Source: Flavisolibacter longurius
GTDB lineage: Bacteria > Bacteroidota > Bacteroidia > Chitinophagales > Chitinophagaceae
DNA length: 64,000 bases
Assembly (NCBI GenBank): GCA_013327885.1
Contig: JABUMY010000003.1
Coordinates: 372,001-436,000 of the forward strand
Direction of reading: 5' to 3'
Of the stretch, positions 60,085 to 64,000 are shown in pieces. Each line of letters starts with the position of its first letter. Position 1 is the first letter of the stretch. The notes beneath the pieces are model-generated. The model saw only the letters and a list, made by a program, of their open reading frames with translations, did not search any database and was not told where the DNA came from. The translations under genes were made by a program, and so were the position numbers.

Positions 60085-60855
60085 TTATACTTCCAGTAAA
60101 AAATAAGGTTCCGGCAAACCTGCTTTTACCAAAATTGGTTTTGCCACATTGTAAACCTTGATGCCTTTGGCGGTTGTTCCTTCCAGCTTGCCGGCGTGTG
60201 CATGCCCGTGAAAGGCTGCTGCTACGCCTCTTCTTTCCAGCGGCTCCGCTAAACGCGAAGAACCAAGAAAAGGATAGATCACTTCGGGTTCGCCCTGGAT
60301 GGTTTCGGCAATTGGGGCATAATGCAAAATGGCCACTTTGCGAATGCCTTCGTTTTCCTGCTCCAGGCGGGCCAGTGCCCGGTCTAGGTGGAGCGCCTCA
60401 TCTACGGCTTCCTGTACAAATGCCTTCATGGCGCCTTCGCCAAACATAGAGAGCATGTGGTTGTCGAACCCCCCGCCGAAACCCTTGATGCCTGCAAAGC
60501 CAACTCCTTTGATGATCACCGCTTCACCATCAAGCACATGTACGTTATCGCTTTGCAAAATGCGGCGGATCAGTTTGTGCCGGCCTTTTTCGTAATCGTG
60601 ATTTCCCAGTACACAAACCACGGGAATAGTGCAGGCTTTTAATTCATCGCAAAGTACCTGCGCTTCGCCTTCGTCGCCAGTGTCGGTAAGGTCGCCACCA
60701 ATAAGGAGCACATCTGCATGCTGCGAGATGTGCTTGAAATAATCAATCCATTTTCCTTTGTCGTTTTCGCGGATGTGAATATCCGCTACCGCTGCAATCT
60801 TAACCTTACCGTTTTCGGTAGTATTTGTACCTGTCTTTGTGTTTTCCAGATCCAT
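60085..60855 (-). CDS. Metallophosphoesterase
   Basis: 256 residues of the calcineurin-like fold. All five metal-site blocks are present: DIHI near residue 26, GGDLTDTGD, LGNHDYEKG, LHYAPI and HGHAHAGKL. The substrate is not evident; short cytoplasmic members act on cyclic nucleotides, phospholipids or nucleic-acid ends. There is no signal peptide. It lies 40 bp downstream of a nucleotidyltransferase-like gene on the same strand, so the two probably form an operon. Confidence 0.88.
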   Translation of the reverse strand: MDLENTKTGTNTTENGKVKIAAVADIHIRENDKGKWIDYFKHISQHADVLLIGGDLTDTGDEGEAQVLCDELKACTIPVVCVLGNHDYEKGRHKLIRRILQSDNVHVLDGEAVIIKGVGFAGIKGFGGGFDNHMLSMFGEGAMKAFVQEAVDEALHLDRALARLEQENEGIRKVAILHYAPIAETIQGEPEVIYPFLGSSRLAEPLERRGVAAAFHGHAHAGKLEGTTAKGIKVYNVAKPILVKAGLPEPYFLLEV

Positions 60856-60895
60856 TCACTCGCAATTTGGTTAGTGCTGAAACCTTTTCAGCGCA

Positions 60896-61639
60896 TTAGA
60901 TGGTTGTGATCGTACAACTCTTGTAGTTCCATTCTTTGATATCGATCTCGTACTGTGTATTATCAATGATCGGGCCGCGGCAAACCTTTTCAAACGGTGC
61001 CGGCAGGTCGTACTGTTCTTTTGCCCGTTTGATCAGTTCCTGGAAAAGCCATTCCGGGATAATGTCGCGGTACTCGGACGGGTACACAAACTGGAACTGC
61101 AGCAACTGCATCAGCAGGAGATGCCAGTGCGGGTCGATGCGGGAAAGAAGCCGCTTCCAGTTGATCTCTTTTCCGTGGCGAAGAATAATGTGGTTGATGT
61201 CGGAGCCGTCGAAACGTTCGCGGTTCTGTACATACAGCTTGCACCAAATCAGTTCTTCTGCAGGAATTATCTTCACGGGAACACCGTACACCAGCGAATC
61301 GGGAGCATTGTCGTACCACTGGTCATCCACAATGCAGATATTGTTCACGGTGCTGAAGATAATGTCGATATAATGATCGTCGCGGTGCACTTTGGCCAGC
61401 CAGCGTACATCATACATCTGTGTTTCATAACCATGTTCGGCAAACAATTTCAGGATGGTGGGATATTCGGACGGCTTGCAAAAAATATCCATATCCTTTG
61501 TATCGCGGGAGATACCGGTATAATGGTAAAACGCAAAGCCTCCACCCATCAGGAAGGGCGTATTGGTTTCTTTTAGTAATTCCAGCGATGCCGTATAAAA
61601 ATCGACAGCACCTGTTCTTGGCTCCACTACTTTCAGCAT
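60896..61639 (-). CDS. Nucleotidyltransferase-like protein
   Basis: 247 residues from the ATG at 61639. The Pol-beta-type motif is seen as FLMGGGFAFYHYTGISRDT followed by KDMDIFC (Gly-Gly ... Asp-x-Asp), with a further acidic strand HYIDIIFST. This resembles family nucleotidyltransferases annotated near AbiEii/MNT and DUF6036. The C-terminal half (WKRLLSRIDPHWHLLLMQLL) is helical. It is first in an operon with the phosphoesterase; together they might add and remove a nucleotide or phosphate group, but nothing in the sequence proves it. Confidence 0.75.
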   Translation of the reverse strand: MLKVVEPRTGAVDFYTASLELLKETNTPFLMGGGFAFYHYTGISRDTKDMDIFCKPSEYPTILKLFAEHGYETQMYDVRWLAKVHRDDHYIDIIFSTVNNICIVDDQWYDNAPDSLVYGVPVKIIPAEELIWCKLYVQNRERFDGSDINHIILRHGKEINWKRLLSRIDPHWHLLLMQLLQFQFVYPSEYRDIIPEWLFQELIKRAKEQYDLPAPFEKVCRGPIIDNTQYEIDIKEWNYKSCTITTI

Positions 61640-61964
61640 ACTTATTTTTTCGAAATAAAGGCCTTGCGGCGAAAAGGGTTTACCCTTTAAAAGAATAAAT
61701 AAATGTGCCAATATGCGGCTGGTGCAGCCATTATAATTTCTTTTTTATGGCTGCAGCAATACCTTAACAGTTTGCCCTTCGGCAAATGTTGTTTTGGAGG
61801 AGAAACGGTGCCATTCTTTCCCCATTATTCACGTTAGATGCTTAAAGATTTGAGAGTCTATTGGGAAGTAATACTTGCTGTTGAAATTTGGATGTGTTAC
61901 GGAAACAATATCAGTTCGAAAAAACTGAAAAATTTCCGGCTAATTATTCTTTATAAAATGGCTG
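61640..61964. other. 325-bp gap upstream of the nucleotidyltransferase gene
   Basis: A short minus-strand frame at 61745-61825 (MGKEWHRFSSKTTFAEGQTV onward, 26 residues) reads like the tail of a protein and may be a gene remnant. A TTTGCC-TTCG-GGCAAA hairpin lies inside it. The rest is AT-rich without features. Confidence 0.4.
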
Positions 61965-62435
61965 CTATCGTTTTTCAATCACCCCGTAAAATGAAATTGC
62001 CTGCCGGTTGTTGGAGATAACCTGTAGGGTGGCATAACCGTTTCCGCTGATCGAGTAGGTGAGTTCTGTTATATCCCTTGTGTCGGTGGGGCGGATGGTA
62101 AGGTCCCAGCCGCCTTTGTGTTTTTCTTTTAATTTGTAATCAAATTTTTTGGAGATAAACTTGATCCCGTTCTCGGTTGTATAATTGCTGGTATAGGCAC
62201 GGCCAAAATAGGGGAGATATGTATTGATGGAATCCTGCAGGATCTTCATGTCGTAACCCGCAGTGAGCTGCACCACGGTCCCCTGCAGGGGCCAGGCCGA
62301 TTGTGCCCTGAACGTAAAACTTTTATTCTGTAAGATCGATTTCAGCACTGCTGCATCAGTTTCCTGTGCAACCACCGGGCTGAAACCCATTAGGCCAATC
62401 AAAAAAATGCTAAGGAAGCGAGCAATTATTTTCAT
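61965..62435 (-). CDS. DUF4251-family secreted protein
   Basis: 156 residues with a signal peptide (MKIIARFLSIFLIGLMGFSPVVAQ). The DUF4251 layout fits: SKSFTFRAQSAWP-like opening (here NKSFTFRAQSAWPLQG), YLPYFGRAYTSNYTTENGIKF and a beta-rich end (ITELTYSISGNGYATLQVISNNRQAISFYG, read in parts). Found almost only in Bacteroidota; function unknown. Single gene. Confidence 0.85.
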   Translation of the reverse strand: MKIIARFLSIFLIGLMGFSPVVAQETDAAVLKSILQNKSFTFRAQSAWPLQGTVVQLTAGYDMKILQDSINTYLPYFGRAYTSNYTTENGIKFISKKFDYKLKEKHKGGWDLTIRPTDTRDITELTYSISGNGYATLQVISNNRQAISFYGVIEKR

Positions 62436-62626
62436 GCAAATGACTACAGTTTTCAGAATGCAAATGTAGCCAAATGGTGTACCAGCAACGAGGGTACAGG
62501 ACTACATTTAACAGGGCTGAAAAGTTAAAACAATTTTTCGCCTTGCATGGTGACTATTTTAAAAGGGACTTCCTGCGCATTTTTAGCTGCCTTTCTGCAA
62601 TAAATTTTAATGTGAAGAAGCGAGAC

Positions 62627-63553
62627 TTACACCAATAGTTTTTCGGCCGGTTGCACCATCTCTGCTTTTATCAGTTCCTTGTTGATGATAACACCTGCCT
62701 TGGCACCTTCTGCCGCAGCTACCACAACAAAGTGCATGTCCTTGGAAGCATCACCGGCAACATACAAACCTTCGATATTGGTTTGCTGGTGACGATTGGT
62801 GATGACCACGCCTTTTTTTGTCATGTCGCAGCCAAAGGTTTCAGCCAGGTTGCACTGCTGCTCGAAGCCATTGACAAAAAACAGGGCATCGCAGCGGCGT
62901 TTGTCGCCATTGCGAAAATGAATATGTTCTAACTGGTCACCGGTTGCACCAAGGTGTGAGATGGGATAGCTGACAATGCTGATTCCATTCGCGGTGAGGG
63001 TTTCCACTTCGGTTGGCTTTAGCTTGTTGCGGCCATCGGTATAAAGCGTAACTTTTTGGCTCCAGCATTTGAGCGCAATGGCCAGCTCATATCCGTTTTT
63101 ATTACGGGCATACACACCCAGTTCTTTGTTTTGCACTTCCCAGCCATCGCAATAAGGACAATGAAAAACCGATTTGCCATACAGCTCTTTGAAGCCGGGA
63201 ATGGTGGGTACATTGTCCTGCAGCCCGGTGGCGATGAGCATTTTTTTAGCATAATACTCTTCGCCGTTTTCATCTTTCGCTACAAAAAGACCCTCGCTGT
63301 TTTTTTTGGTGCTGACCACTTTTTTTCGGATCATTTTCACCCCGTATTTTTTCAGTTCTTTGTGCGCCAACGACAAAAGCTCGCCGGGTAAAACATCGTC
63401 GCGGGTAAGATAGTTGTGAACGCCATGCGAATACTGGTTGCGATAGGTGGCCGAATCAAAAAGCAAAACTTTTCGGCGGCAGCGGCCTAAAACAACGGCA
63501 GCATTCAGTCCTGCCGGTCCACCGCCTACAATGATACAATCCTGGAGATCCAT
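62627..63553 (-). CDS. Thioredoxin-reductase-like NAD(P)/FAD oxidoreductase
   Basis: 308 residues. FAD site: DCIIVGGGPAGLNAAVVLGR; redox pair CPYC in FHCPYCDGWEV; FAD-closing GLYVAGDAS. The central NADPH-binding region lacks the usual GGGxSA and instead reads LGVYARNKNGYELAIAL, as in GliT-like disulfide oxidoreductases that accept other partners. So it is probably not a housekeeping TrxB. It lies downstream of hpf on the same strand, separated by the facing heptamer arrays. Confidence 0.85.
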   Translation of the reverse strand: MDLQDCIIVGGGPAGLNAAVVLGRCRRKVLLFDSATYRNQYSHGVHNYLTRDDVLPGELLSLAHKELKKYGVKMIRKKVVSTKKNSEGLFVAKDENGEEYYAKKMLIATGLQDNVPTIPGFKELYGKSVFHCPYCDGWEVQNKELGVYARNKNGYELAIALKCWSQKVTLYTDGRNKLKPTEVETLTANGISIVSYPISHLGATGDQLEHIHFRNGDKRRCDALFFVNGFEQQCNLAETFGCDMTKKGVVITNRHQQTNIEGLYVAGDASKDMHFVVVAAAEGAKAGVIINKELIKAEMVQPAEKLLV

Positions 63554-63569
63554 TCCTAAAGAGTTTTAA

Positions 63570-63675
63570 GTTTACCGTTTACAGTTAACAGTTTTGATCT
63601 TCGCTTTGTTTACAAACGAATCGTTTTCCATTCGTTGTTAAAACGGTAAACAGTAAACTGCAAACGGTAAACTTT
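63570..63675. repeat. Facing heptamer arrays with central hairpin
   Basis: Left units GTTTACC, GTTTACA, GTTAACA (63570-63590); right units AAACGGT, AAACAGT, AAACTGC, AAACGGT, AAACTTT (63641-63675), which pair with the left. Between them ACAAACGAAT / ATTCGTTGT forms an inner hairpin. The block fills the space between hpf and the oxidoreductase. Confidence 0.82.
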
Positions 63676-63679
63676 TAAA

Positions 63680-63997
63680 TTATTCCGCTCCGGCCCGGCG
63701 GTGAGCATCTACCATTTTATCTTTTTGCTTGCGAAGAATGCCCTGGAGCTTGTTGATGCATTCATCGATCGCCTGCTCAAACTCGGCGCTGCTTTCTTTT
63801 ACAAAAAGGTCCGGTCCGGGCACCTCCAGCCTTATTTCGCAATAATCACTTTCTGTAGCCCTGTCCGGACCCTGGAAAAGGGTAACGTTGGCCCGGATGA
63901 TCTTATCAGAAGGCGTGAGTTTTTCCAGTTTTTCGTTGATGTAGGCTTCCAGGTTGTCACTGTGTTTAAATCCTAGCGATTGAATGATAATATCCAT
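63680..63997 (-). CDS. hpf: Short ribosome hibernation factor
   Basis: 105 residues, start ATG at 63997 three bases from the window end, so the gene is complete. Short HPF/RaiA proteins bind the 30S decoding region and silence ribosomes in stationary phase. Family landmarks: IIIQSLGFKHSDNLEAYINEKL, TESDYCEIRLEVPGPDLFVKE and FEQAIDECINKLQGILRKQKDK. It lacks the C-terminal dimerisation domain of long HPF. Its stop is followed by TTTAAAAGT and the heptamer arrays. Confidence 0.93.
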   Translation of the reverse strand: MDIIIQSLGFKHSDNLEAYINEKLEKLTPSDKIIRANVTLFQGPDRATESDYCEIRLEVPGPDLFVKESSAEFEQAIDECINKLQGILRKQKDKMVDAHRRAGAE

Positions 63998-64000
63998 GTT

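Noticed and set aside
1845-63675. Heptamer arrays as CRISPR
   Set aside because: Units are 7 bases with no spacers, and no cas genes are present.

Overview
The window looks like a chromosomal segment of a Bacteroidota bacterium, most likely of the Chitinophagaceae. The sequence-based reasons are: promoter-like boxes of the Bacteroidota type (TAnnTTTG, twice with an upstream TTG at an 18-nt spacer) just before many starts; almost no Shine-Dalgarno sequences; and typical families (two-component propeller sensor, LytS/LytTR systems, DUF4251, NamZ, YraN, a six-repeat S1 protein, short Hpf). No phage, plasmid, insertion sequence or CRISPR array is visible. One tRNA (Val, GAC) is present.

Layout. 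1-2 kb: 3' end of an OmpA-domain gene, then an ExbB/ExbD pair. 2-5 kb: prmC divergent from ribD and a YigZ-family gene, then a DUF433/DUF5615 toxin-antitoxin-like pair. 5-12 kb: rpsA, a SIMPL protein, an acyltransferase, dps, DUF1330, a thioesterase and proline dehydrogenase. 12-16.8 kb: tRNA-Val, a CPA2 antiporter and small secreted proteins. 16.9-23.2 kb: a signalling block with two tandem LytS-type kinases, one LytTR regulator and a large propeller sensor whose ATP-binding domain looks degenerate. 23.5-31.5 kb: lipoprotein, thyA-folA, a methyltransferase, the three-gene transhydrogenase and an m5C methyltransferase. 31.5-38.7 kb: LysM/DPBB protein, fmt, NamZ-like enzyme, FKBP, and an ECF sigma factor with its likely anti-sigma/TonB-like partner. 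38.7-45 kb: xerD, lipoprotein, yraN, manA, DUF6580, rnhA and an acyl-CoA carboxylase beta subunit. 45.1-51.8 kb: a light-signalling operon of heme oxygenase, a kinase-less bacteriophytochrome and a 1521-residue CheB-CheR-PAS-kinase. 52-64 kb: UvsE, a transglutaminase-like protein, two S9 peptidases in tandem, small membrane proteins, a phosphoesterase/nucleotidyltransferase pair, DUF4251, a thioredoxin-reductase-like enzyme and hpf.

The most unusual signal lies between the genes. About eleven loci carry short tandem arrays with a 7-base period but different units. Most begin at, or within a few bases of, a stop codon. Two loci have arrays facing each other as long hairpins, and one array sits inside the coding sequence of the m5C methyltransferase. 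Separate repeat families also occur: GTCTGAACC elements facing each other between convergent genes, a structured repeat of about 95 bp present twice in opposite orientation, and a 142-bp nested palindrome with a perfect 40-bp core. All functional statements are inferred from motifs read by eye; no database search was made.
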